A DNA stretch of 64,000 bases from Hydrogenophaga borbori (GTDB lineage Bacteria; Pseudomonadota; Gammaproteobacteria; Burkholderiales; Burkholderiaceae_C): positions 186,001 through 250,000 of the forward strand of contig NZ_QVLS01000003.1 in the NCBI RefSeq assembly GCF_003417535.1. The letters run 5' to 3'. The notes under the pieces are model-generated. The model was not told where the DNA came from and made no database searches. It saw only the letters and a program-made list of their open reading frames with translations. Each line of letters starts with the position of its first letter. The stretch's first letter is position 1. Below, piece after piece: positions 6,860 to 13,549 of this stretch. Made by a program: the position numbers and the translations under genes.

Positions 6860-8005
6860 TCAGCGCGGACCGGCAGCGATCCAGCGCGCGATCGCCTGGG
6901 CCTCGGCGTCCTTGAGCTGGGGCTGGGGCGGCATGGGGACGGCGCCGAACACGCCGCTGCCGCCGGCCTTGATCTTGGCGGCCAGGTAGGCTTCCAGATC
7001 GGCCTTGCCCTTGTGCTTGGCCAGGATGTCGGTGAAGCCAGGGCCGACGATCTTGTTGCTCACGCCGTGGCAGGCCGTGCAGCCGTTGCCGCTCAGCAGC
7101 GCCTTGACGTCCACGCCGCCGGACGCGGCGGGCGCGGCGGCCACCACCACCGGCGCGGGCGCCGGGGCACTGCCCGCCGGCGCGGTCGGCGGCGGCTTGG
7201 TGGTGTCGGCGCCGCGCACCGGACCCACCACGCGGTTCTGCTCCTGGATGTTGCCGTGCGCGTCGCGCGCGAAGTCGGGCAGCGCCGAGCGCACCTTGGC
7301 CTCGGTCGGGCAGTCCTTCATGCAGGCCACGTTCTTCACGTCGCCCTTGCCGGAGACCTTCCACAGGGGCTCGTAGAACACCAGGCCGTTGCGGTTGGGC
7401 AGGCGCTTCTGCACGTCCGCGATGTTCTCGTCCGACAGCGTGTAGTCGGCCGGCACCACGTCGGCCAGGCTCAGCATGTAGGCCAGCACGCCGTAGACCT
7501 CGTCGGTCTTGAGCGACTTGGGCGCGTTCCAGGGCATGGCGCGGTTGATGTAGTCCCACAGCGTGGACACCGTGGACGCCTTCATCATCGTGGTGCGCTG
7601 CGGGAAGACGCTGCCCAGCTCGAGGTTCTTCACCCGGCCGCGCTCGATGTCGGCCTTGGTGGTGCCGCCGACGAGGGGCGTGAACACCTCATTCGACTCG
7701 CCGAAGACGCCGTGGCAGGACGCGCACTTCGCCTCCCACACCTGCTCGCCCAGCGAGACGCTGCCCGCGCCCTTGGGCAGGCCCTTGAAATCGGGCCGCA
7801 CATCGATGTCCCAGGCCTTGATCTCGGCCGGGGTGGCCTCGCGGCCGAGATCGTGCCAGGGCTGCGCCTGGGCCCAGGCGAGCTGGCTCACCACCAGCGT
7901 GAGGGCGCCAACGAAGAACCGGGAAACACCGCGGAGCCGGCTTTGCCGGGCCGCAGCTGTTGCCCCCTTGAGGGGATCGCGCGTCGCGAGGCGGGGGAGT
8001 TTCAT
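6860..8005 (-). CDS. soxD: SoxD, di-haem cytochrome c subunit of sulfane dehydrogenase
   Basis: 381 residues. SoxD takes the electrons that SoxC removes from the SoxY-bound sulfane sulfur. The N-terminal haem domain has CASCHGVFGESN; a middle region carries RNGLVFYEPLWKV and a Cys pair (VACMKDC); after a Pro/Ala-rich linker (PPPTAPAGSAPAPAPV) comes a second haem domain with CTACHG and a PMPPQPQ Met ligand. The true signal peptide starts at about residue 29 (SRFFVGALTLVVSQLAWAQ). Residues 2-27 (MKLPRLATRDPLKGATAA on) come from an interspersed repeat that also occurs at 24650, so the start may be elsewhere or the extension recent. The ATG at 8005 sits 1 base after the soxC stop. Confidence 0.93.
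   Translation of the reverse strand: MKLPRLATRDPLKGATAAARQSRLRGVSRFFVGALTLVVSQLAWAQAQPWHDLGREATPAEIKAWDIDVRPDFKGLPKGAGSVSLGEQVWEAKCASCHGVFGESNEVFTPLVGGTTKADIERGRVKNLELGSVFPQRTTMMKASTVSTLWDYINRAMPWNAPKSLKTDEVYGVLAYMLSLADVVPADYTLSDENIADVQKRLPNRNGLVFYEPLWKVSGKGDVKNVACMKDCPTEAKVRSALPDFARDAHGNIQEQNRVVGPVRGADTTKPPPTAPAGSAPAPAPVVVAAAPAASGGVDVKALLSGNGCTACHGVSNKIVGPGFTDILAKHKGKADLEAYLAAKIKAGGSGVFGAVPMPPQPQLKDAEAQAIARWIAAGPR
7929..8000 (-). repeat. interspersed repeat copy A, overlapping the soxD start
   Basis: The 25 bases at 7929-7953 match 24650-24674 at 23 positions, and both continue after a variable 6-10 bases with GCCCCCTTGAGGGG, TCGCGCG and a GGCGGGGG tail. The shared core contains a CCGGCTTTGCCGG hairpin and a CCCCTTGAGGGG hairpin. 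I recall similar elements scattered between genes in Comamonadaceae. Here the copy lies inside the soxD coding frame. Confidence 0.75.
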
Positions 8006-8006
8006 A

Positions 8007-9347
8007 TCAATACACCTGTACGTTCGACACTTCGCCGTTCTCCGCCACCCGCCACGACTGGATCGCGTTCTGGTGGTAGATCGAGCGCGAGCCACGCACC
8101 GCCCTCAGCTGGTTGATCTTGGGTTGCACATAGCCGGTGCTGTCGATGGCCCGGCTTTGCAGCACGGCGGGCTTGCCGTCCCAGACCCAGTCGATGTTGA
8201 AGCGCGTGAGCGCCTTGTCCAGCACCGGGCCTTCCAGGCGCGCGGTGCGCCAGTTGCGCCCGCCGTCCACGCTCACGTCCACGCGCTTGATCGAGCCACG
8301 GCCCGACCAGGCCAGGCCGCTGACGTTGTAGTAGCCCTTGTCGAGCAGCATCTGCCCGCCCGAGGGCGTGGTGATCACGCTCTTGCACTCCTGGATGCCG
8401 GTGTACTGGCGGTGCGTGCCGTCCGGCATGAGGTCGATGTAGTGGATGGTCTCGTCCTTGGTGGCCCACTTCTGGTCGCCCACTTCCAGGCGGCGCAGGT
8501 ACTTCACCCAGCTCACGCCCTGGATGCCGGGCACCACCAGGCGCAGCGGATAGCCGTTCTCGGGGCGCAGCATCTCGCCGTTCATGGCCCAGGCGACGAT
8601 GCAGTCTTCCATGGCGCGCTCCATGTCGATGGTGCGCGTCATCGACGAGCCATCGGCGCCCTCGGCCAGCACGTACTTGCCGAGCTTCTTGTCCACGCCG
8701 CACATCTCCAGCAGGGTGGACAGGCGCACGCCGGTGAACTCGGAGCAGCTCACCATGCCGTGCGTGTACTGCACGGACGGCAGGGCGACGTTGCCCCACT
8801 CGGGCGCCGAGTTCGCGCCGCATTCGATGAAGTGGATGCGCGAGACGCTGGGCAGGCGCATCAGGTCGTCCATGGTGAAGACGCGCGAGCGCTTGACCAG
8901 GCCATGCACCATGAGGCGGTGCTGGCTGGGGTCGATGTCCCACCAGCCCTGGTGGTGGCGCTCGAAATGCAGGCCGCTGGGCGTGATGATCCCGAACAGC
9001 CCCTGCAGCGGCGTGAAGCTCACCGAGGCCTGCGGCACGCGCGTGAGACCCGGGCTCTGGCGGCGCTGCAGGTTGGCTTCCCACTTGCTCGGCTGGCCAT
9101 AGGGGTTGTCCGCCACCGGCCGGCCCAGGCCGCGGGTGTGCTCGGGCGTCTTCAGGATGGCGGGGTCGCCTTCGCTCGCGCGCGCGCGAGGGGCGTGGCC
9201 CACGGCCACGGCGCCCGCGCCCATGGCCAGCGCCTTGCCCATGAAGCTGCGGCGCGCCTTGCGCGCGGCGTCGAGCTGGTTGGCGTCGAGGTGGTTTTCA
9301 GGGGCGGGCAGCACCCGTCCGATGGTGTGTTGCAGTGCGTCCGACAC
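8007..9347 (-). CDS. soxC: SoxC, molybdopterin subunit of sulfane dehydrogenase
   Basis: 446 residues, sulfite oxidase-like. With SoxD it oxidises the SoxY-bound sulfane sulfur, allowing complete thiosulfate oxidation to sulfate without sulfur globules. A Tat signal is visible near residue 32 (RKARRSFMGKALAMGAG). The Mo-ligand Cys is in HFIECGANSAPEW, and RLVVPGIQGVSWVKYLRRLE with EVGDQKW follows as in SoxC/sulfite oxidases. The C-terminal part is the Mo-co dimerisation domain (VDVSVDGGRNW). It is the first gene of the minus-strand sox unit; the ATG at 9347 has a GGGAGAGATC leader upstream. Confidence 0.97.
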   Translation of the reverse strand: MSDALQHTIGRVLPAPENHLDANQLDAARKARRSFMGKALAMGAGAVAVGHAPRARASEGDPAILKTPEHTRGLGRPVADNPYGQPSKWEANLQRRQSPGLTRVPQASVSFTPLQGLFGIITPSGLHFERHHQGWWDIDPSQHRLMVHGLVKRSRVFTMDDLMRLPSVSRIHFIECGANSAPEWGNVALPSVQYTHGMVSCSEFTGVRLSTLLEMCGVDKKLGKYVLAEGADGSSMTRTIDMERAMEDCIVAWAMNGEMLRPENGYPLRLVVPGIQGVSWVKYLRRLEVGDQKWATKDETIHYIDLMPDGTHRQYTGIQECKSVITTPSGGQMLLDKGYYNVSGLAWSGRGSIKRVDVSVDGGRNWRTARLEGPVLDKALTRFNIDWVWDGKPAVLQSRAIDSTGYVQPKINQLRAVRGSRSIYHQNAIQSWRVAENGEVSNVQVY

Positions 9348-9393
9348 GATGCGTCCGTTCAGGGAGAGATCTCAGGGCCGCGACTATATCGTT

Positions 9394-9406
9394 AATTGCT
9401 GATATT
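9394..9406 (-). promoter_or_regulatory. 13-mer shared with the soxB upstream region, in the soxC/fccA divergent gap
   Basis: AATTGCTGATATT lies in the AT-rich part (9381-9410) of the 209-base gap between divergent soxC and fccA and resembles the site at 3993. The position could serve either direction. No perfect inverted repeat is present. Nothing else recognisable is in the gap except the GGAG ribosome site of fccA at 9547. Confidence 0.4.
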
Positions 9407-9556
9407 TGGATGCGCGTAAACCCTTGATGCAATTCCCGACCCGCTGGTCTTCAATGCCCCTGTGCGACCCGCGCATACCGGTATCTGTTTTTCGAGGGAG
9501 GCCCGCTGCTACAGTTTTGGGTGCGCTTCCATCCCAACCCGCAATCGGAGACGACG

Positions 9557-9859
9557 ATGCAAAGGACAACAAAATGGCTGGCGGCGGCGACCCTGCTCGC
9601 TGCCGCCGCCGGGGCCCAGGCCCAGGTCAACCAGATCAAGGTCTGGGCGGCGGCCTGCGCCAACTGCCATGGCACCGACGGCCGGGCCGAGCCCGGCATG
9701 ATCGCCCTGGCCGGCCGGGACAAGAACGAGCTGCTGCAGCAGCTGCTGGCCTTCAAGAACGGCCAGCGGCCCGCGACCATCATGCACCAGCTGTCCAAGG
9801 GCTACAGCGACGAGCAGCTGGCCCAGATCGCCGCGTACTTCGCGGCCCAGAAGAAGTGA
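9557..9859 (+). CDS. fccA: c-type cytochrome subunit of flavocytochrome c sulfide dehydrogenase
   Basis: 100 residues with signal peptide (MQRTTKWLAAATLLAAAAGA then QAQ) and a single haem motif CANCHGTDGRAEPGM. The spacing IALAGRDKNELLQQLLAFKN followed by RPATIMHQLSKGYSDEQL is that of cytochrome c4/c553-type subunits that dock on FccB; the distal Met is in IMHQ. It passes electrons from sulfide oxidised at the FAD of FccB. It stands 11 bases ahead of fccB, divergent from soxC. ATG 9557 follows GGAG; the in-frame extension upstream to 9521 has no ribosome site. Confidence 0.9.
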   Translation: MQRTTKWLAAATLLAAAAGAQAQVNQIKVWAAACANCHGTDGRAEPGMIALAGRDKNELLQQLLAFKNGQRPATIMHQLSKGYSDEQLAQIAAYFAAQKK

Positions 9860-9870
9860 GGAGCCCCGCC

Positions 9871-11148
9871 ATGAAACGTCGTCAATTCGTACAGACATTG
9901 GGCGCCGGCTCGGCGGTGGCCGGCCTGGGCCTGCTGGCGGGATGCGCCACCGGCGGCGGTGCCGGCCCCAAGGTGGTGGTGGTGGGCGGCGGCTACGGCG
10001 GCGCCACGGCCGCCAAGTACCTGCGCCTGTTCTCCGAAGGCCGCGTCGAGGTGACGCTGGTGGAGCCCAACGCCAACTTCGTGTCCTGCCCGCTGAGCAA
10101 CCTGGTGGTGGGCGGCCACAAGACCCTGGCCGACATCACGGTGTCTTACGACCAGCTGCAGCGCAAGCACGGCGTGAAGCTGGTGCGCGACATGGTCGAG
10201 AGCATCGACCCCGACAAGCGCACCGTGAAGCTGGCCAGCGGCGCCACCCTGCCCTACGACCGGCTGATCCTCTCGCCCGGCGTGGACTTCATGCCCACCA
10301 TCCCCGGCCTGGCCAAGCCCGGGGCGGCCGACAAGATCCTGCACGCCTGGAAGGCCGGCCCGCAAACGGCCGCGCTGCACGACCAGCTCAAGGCCCTGCC
10401 GGACGGCGGCACGTACGCGCTGTCGATCCCGCTGGCGCCCTACCGCTGCCCGCCCGGCCCCTACGAGCGCGCCTGCATGGTGGCGAGCTACTTCAAGGTG
10501 GCCAAGCCCAAGAGCAAGGTCATCGTCTTCGACGCCAACGACGACATCACCTCCAAGAAGGGCCTGTTCCTCAAGGCCTGGGACGAGCACTACAAGGGCC
10601 TCATCGAATACCGCCCCAAGCACAAGGTGGTCGACGTGGACGCCGCCACCAACACCCTGAAGTTCGAGTTCAACGACGACTTCAAGGCCGGCGTGGCCAA
10701 CGTGCTGCCCGACATGCGCGCCGGCGCCATCGCCGTCAAGAGCGGCCTGGCCACGGCCAACGCGCGCTGGTGCGAGGTGGACTTCCTCACCTTCGAATCG
10801 AAGGTGGCCAAGAACATCCACGTGCTGGGCGACGCGATCCAGATCGCGCCGGCCATGCCCAAATCGGGCCACATGGCCAACCAGCACGGCAAGACCTGCG
10901 CGGCCGCGGTGGTCTCGCTGCTGATGGGCCAGCAACCGCCGCAAAACCCGCTGTACGCCAACACCTGCTACAGCTTCGTCACCGCCAAGGACGTGGTGCA
11001 CGTGGCCAGCGTGCACCGCTACGACGCCGCGCAGAAGACCATGCTGACGGTGCCGGGCTCGGGCGGCCTGTCCAGCGCGGCGAGCGAGATCGAAGGCGCC
11101 TACGCCCTCGGCTGGGCACGCAACATCTGGGCCGACATGCTGGCCTGA
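9871..11148 (+). CDS. fccB: flavocytochrome c sulfide dehydrogenase, flavoprotein subunit (FccB/SoxF)
   Basis: 425 residues. Oxidises sulfide to zero-valent sulfur or polysulfide in the periplasm. The N-terminus MKRRQFVQTLGAGSAVAGLG carries an RR export signal ending near a GCAT motif; the dinucleotide fold follows (KVVVVGGGYGGATAAKYLRL). Redox-site features are FVSCPLSNLVVGG and PYRCPPGPYERACM, and the FCSD C-terminal domain includes MPKSGHMANQHGKTCAAAV. ATG 9871 has GAGGAG 9-15 bases upstream; the longer open frame upstream to 9406 is antisense-free coincidence. A terminator follows 22 bases after the stop. Confidence 0.95.
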   Translation: MKRRQFVQTLGAGSAVAGLGLLAGCATGGGAGPKVVVVGGGYGGATAAKYLRLFSEGRVEVTLVEPNANFVSCPLSNLVVGGHKTLADITVSYDQLQRKHGVKLVRDMVESIDPDKRTVKLASGATLPYDRLILSPGVDFMPTIPGLAKPGAADKILHAWKAGPQTAALHDQLKALPDGGTYALSIPLAPYRCPPGPYERACMVASYFKVAKPKSKVIVFDANDDITSKKGLFLKAWDEHYKGLIEYRPKHKVVDVDAATNTLKFEFNDDFKAGVANVLPDMRAGAIAVKSGLATANARWCEVDFLTFESKVAKNIHVLGDAIQIAPAMPKSGHMANQHGKTCAAAVVSLLMGQQPPQNPLYANTCYSFVTAKDVVHVASVHRYDAAQKTMLTVPGSGGLSSAASEIEGAYALGWARNIWADMLA

Positions 11149-11170
11149 TCCGCCAGCCCTCCCAGGAAAC

Positions 11171-11198
11171 AACCCCGCTTCGGCGGGGTTTGTCCTTT
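11171..11198 (+). terminator. Rho-independent terminator of fccAB
   Basis: AACCCCGC-TTCG-GCGGGGTT, a perfect 8-bp stem with a UUCG tetraloop, followed by TGTCCTTT. Confidence 0.85.
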
Positions 11199-11212
11199 CT
11201 GGCGGCGCGGGC

Positions 11213-11243
11213 TTGACCCTGTACCCGCTACAGGGATTTCAAT
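11213..11243 (+). promoter_or_regulatory. MerR-family (CadR/PbrR-type) operator-promoter
   Basis: TTGACC and TTCAAT hexamers are spaced by 19 bases, longer than a normal sigma-70 spacer. The spacer holds the inverted repeat CCCTGTA-CCCGC-TACAGGG (11217-11235). This over-long spacer with a dyad is the signature of promoters that MerR-type metal sensors twist into activity, and closely resembles known CadR and PbrR sites. It lies directly ahead of the P-type ATPase. No merR-type gene is in the window, so the regulator acts from elsewhere. Confidence 0.9.
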
Positions 11244-11266
11244 CGGTGGACCGGAGAGCAACCACG

Positions 11267-13549
11267 ATGTCCACCACCCGCCACGAACACGCGAACGACC
11301 CCCACGGCCACGATCACGGCCACGGTGGGCACGACCACAAGGAAAGCCACGACCACGACCACGGCCAGGCGCAGGCCTGCTGCGACGGCGCCGCCTGCGC
11401 CGCGCCGGTGTCGCTCACCCGCCCCCCGCGCGCCGCCGCGCCCGGTGAGCTGCTGCTGCGCATTCCCGCCATGGACTGCCCGACCGAGGAAGGCGAGATC
11501 CGCCGCGCGCTGGAGCGCTTCAGCGAGGTCCGCCGCCTGCACTTCGACCTGCCCGGCCGCACCCTGGGCATCGAGGCGCCCGAAGCGTCCTGGGAACCGC
11601 TGGACGCGGCCATCCGCTCGGCCGGCTTCCAGACCGAACGGGTCGCCGCGCCGCCCTCGGCGCAGGCCACCGCGCAATCGCAGCAGCGCGAGCTGTGGCG
11701 GCTGGTCGCCGCCCTGGTGGTGGCCCTGCTGTCCGAACTCATCGAATTCTTCGCCCCCGACACCCTGCCCTGGGAACTGCTGGGCATGGGCGTCGCGGCG
11801 GGCGCCATCGCGCTGGCCGGCACCTCGGTCTACCGCAAGGGCTGGTCGTCGCTGCGGCGCGGCCAGCTCAACATCAACGCGCTGATGGCGGTGGCCGTCA
11901 CCGGCGCCTTCCTGATCGGCCAATGGCCCGAGGCGGCCATGGTGATGGCGCTGTACTCGCTGGCCGAGCTGATCGAGGCGCGCTCGGTGGAGCGCGCGCG
12001 CAACGCCATCGCCGGCCTGCTGGCCCTGTCGCCGCCCCAGGCGGAGGTGCGCCAGGCCGACGGCCGGTGGGCCCTGGTGGACGCGAAAACGGTGGCCGTG
12101 GGCGCCACCGTGCGCATCAAGCCCGGCGAACGCTTCGCGCTCGACGGCCGGGTCACCGCCGGCCACAGCGCGGCCGATCAGTCACCCATCACCGGCGAGA
12201 GCATCCCCGTGGACAAGGGCCCGGGCGACGAGGTTTTCGCCGGCACCATCAACCAGCACGGCGCGCTGGAGTTCGAGGTGGGCAAGCCCGCGGGCGACAC
12301 CGTGCTGGCGCGCATCATCGACGCCGTCGAGCAGGCCCAGTCCAAGCGCGCGCCGACGCAGCGTTTCGTCGACCGCTTCGCGTCCGTCTACACGCCGGCG
12401 GTGTTCGCCATCGCGCTCGCCGTGGCGCTGAGCGGCCCGCTGCTGTTCGGCTGGCCCTGGCTGAGCGCCGTCTACAAGGCGCTGGTGCTGCTGGTCATCG
12501 CCTGCCCCTGCGCGCTGGTGATCTCCACCCCGGTGACCGTGGTGAGCGGCCTGGCGGCGGCGGCGCGCCGCGGCATCCTCATCAAGGGCGGCGTGTACCT
12601 GGAGGAGGCGCGCCGCCTGCGCGTGCTGGCCGTCGACAAGACGGGCACCCTCACCGAGGGCAAGCCGCGCCTGGTGGCGCAGGCCCTGCTGCCGGGCGCG
12701 CTGGCGCCCGAGCGGGTGATGGCCATCGCGCGCGGCCTGGCGGCGCGCTCGGACCACCCGGTGTCCAAGGCCATCGCCGTCGGCCTCGAAGGCCCCGCCG
12801 CGCCCGTCGAGGCCTTCGCCGCCGAGCCTGGCCGCGGCGTGCGCGGCCAGGTCGAGGGCCAGGCCTACGCGCTGGGCAACCACCGCTGGATGGAAGAGCG
12901 CCGGCAGTGCTCGCCCGAGCTGGAGGCGCTGATGCGCGAGCACGAGGCCCAGGGCCGCACCGTCACCCTGCTCGCGGGCGCCCAGGGCGTGCTCGCGCTG
13001 TTCGCGGTGGCCGACACCACCAAGGCCAGCAGCCGCGAGGCCATCCAGGCGCTGAACGCGCTGGGCATCGGCACGGTCATGCTCACCGGCGACAACCCGG
13101 CCACGGCCCAGGCCATCGCGGCCCAGGTGGGCATCGGCGAGGTGCGCGCCAATCTGCTGCCCCAGGACAAGCTCGAGGCCATCGAGGCCCTGCGCGCCCG
13201 GGGCGCCGTGGGCATGGTGGGCGACGGCATCAACGACGGCCCGGCGCTGAGCGCCGCCACCATCGGCTTCGGCATGGGCGGCGCGGGCAGCGACACCGCC
13301 ATGGAAGCCGCCGACGTCATCGTCATGAACGACGACCTGCGCAAGCTGCCGGAGACGGTGCGCCTGTCCCGGCGCACGCACGCGGTGCTGTGGCAGAACA
13401 TCGCGCTGGCGCTGGGCATCAAGTTCGTCTTCCTGCTGCTCGCGCTGTTCGACAACGCCACCATGTGGATGGCGGTGTTTGCCGACATGGGCGCCAGCCT
13501 GCTGGTGGTGTTCAACGGGCTGCGGCTGCTGCGGGCCAGGGCTCAGTAG
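11267..13549 (+). CDS. cadA: Zn/Cd/Pb-exporting P1B-type ATPase (CadA/ZntA/PbrA type)
   Basis: 760 residues; pumps divalent soft metals out of the cytosol. The N-terminus is a His-rich tail (HGHDHGHGGHDHKESHDHDH) and a CCDGAAC cluster, then one HMA domain with a lone Cys (MDCPTEEGEIRRALE). The core has the transmembrane CPCALV motif near residue 412, phosphorylation site DKTGTLTEG near 457, the nucleotide-domain SDHPVSKA, and hinge GDGINDGPALS near 652. The ATG at 11267 has a GGAG site; a TTG at 11213 keeps the frame open but is the promoter's -35 hexamer. Its 3' end overlaps the convergent FG-GAP gene by 7 bases. Confidence 0.94.
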   Translation: MSTTRHEHANDPHGHDHGHGGHDHKESHDHDHGQAQACCDGAACAAPVSLTRPPRAAAPGELLLRIPAMDCPTEEGEIRRALERFSEVRRLHFDLPGRTLGIEAPEASWEPLDAAIRSAGFQTERVAAPPSAQATAQSQQRELWRLVAALVVALLSELIEFFAPDTLPWELLGMGVAAGAIALAGTSVYRKGWSSLRRGQLNINALMAVAVTGAFLIGQWPEAAMVMALYSLAELIEARSVERARNAIAGLLALSPPQAEVRQADGRWALVDAKTVAVGATVRIKPGERFALDGRVTAGHSAADQSPITGESIPVDKGPGDEVFAGTINQHGALEFEVGKPAGDTVLARIIDAVEQAQSKRAPTQRFVDRFASVYTPAVFAIALAVALSGPLLFGWPWLSAVYKALVLLVIACPCALVISTPVTVVSGLAAAARRGILIKGGVYLEEARRLRVLAVDKTGTLTEGKPRLVAQALLPGALAPERVMAIARGLAARSDHPVSKAIAVGLEGPAAPVEAFAAEPGRGVRGQVEGQAYALGNHRWMEERRQCSPELEALMREHEAQGRTVTLLAGAQGVLALFAVADTTKASSREAIQALNALGIGTVMLTGDNPATAQAIAAQVGIGEVRANLLPQDKLEAIEALRARGAVGMVGDGINDGPALSAATIGFGMGGAGSDTAMEAADVIVMNDDLRKLPETVRLSRRTHAVLWQNIALALGIKFVFLLLALFDNATMWMAVFADMGASLLVVFNGLRLLRARAQ

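Noticed and set aside
11213-11266. TTG start 54 bases earlier for the metal ATPase
   Set aside because: That TTG is the first part of the -35 hexamer of the MerR-type promoter, so it would not be transcribed.
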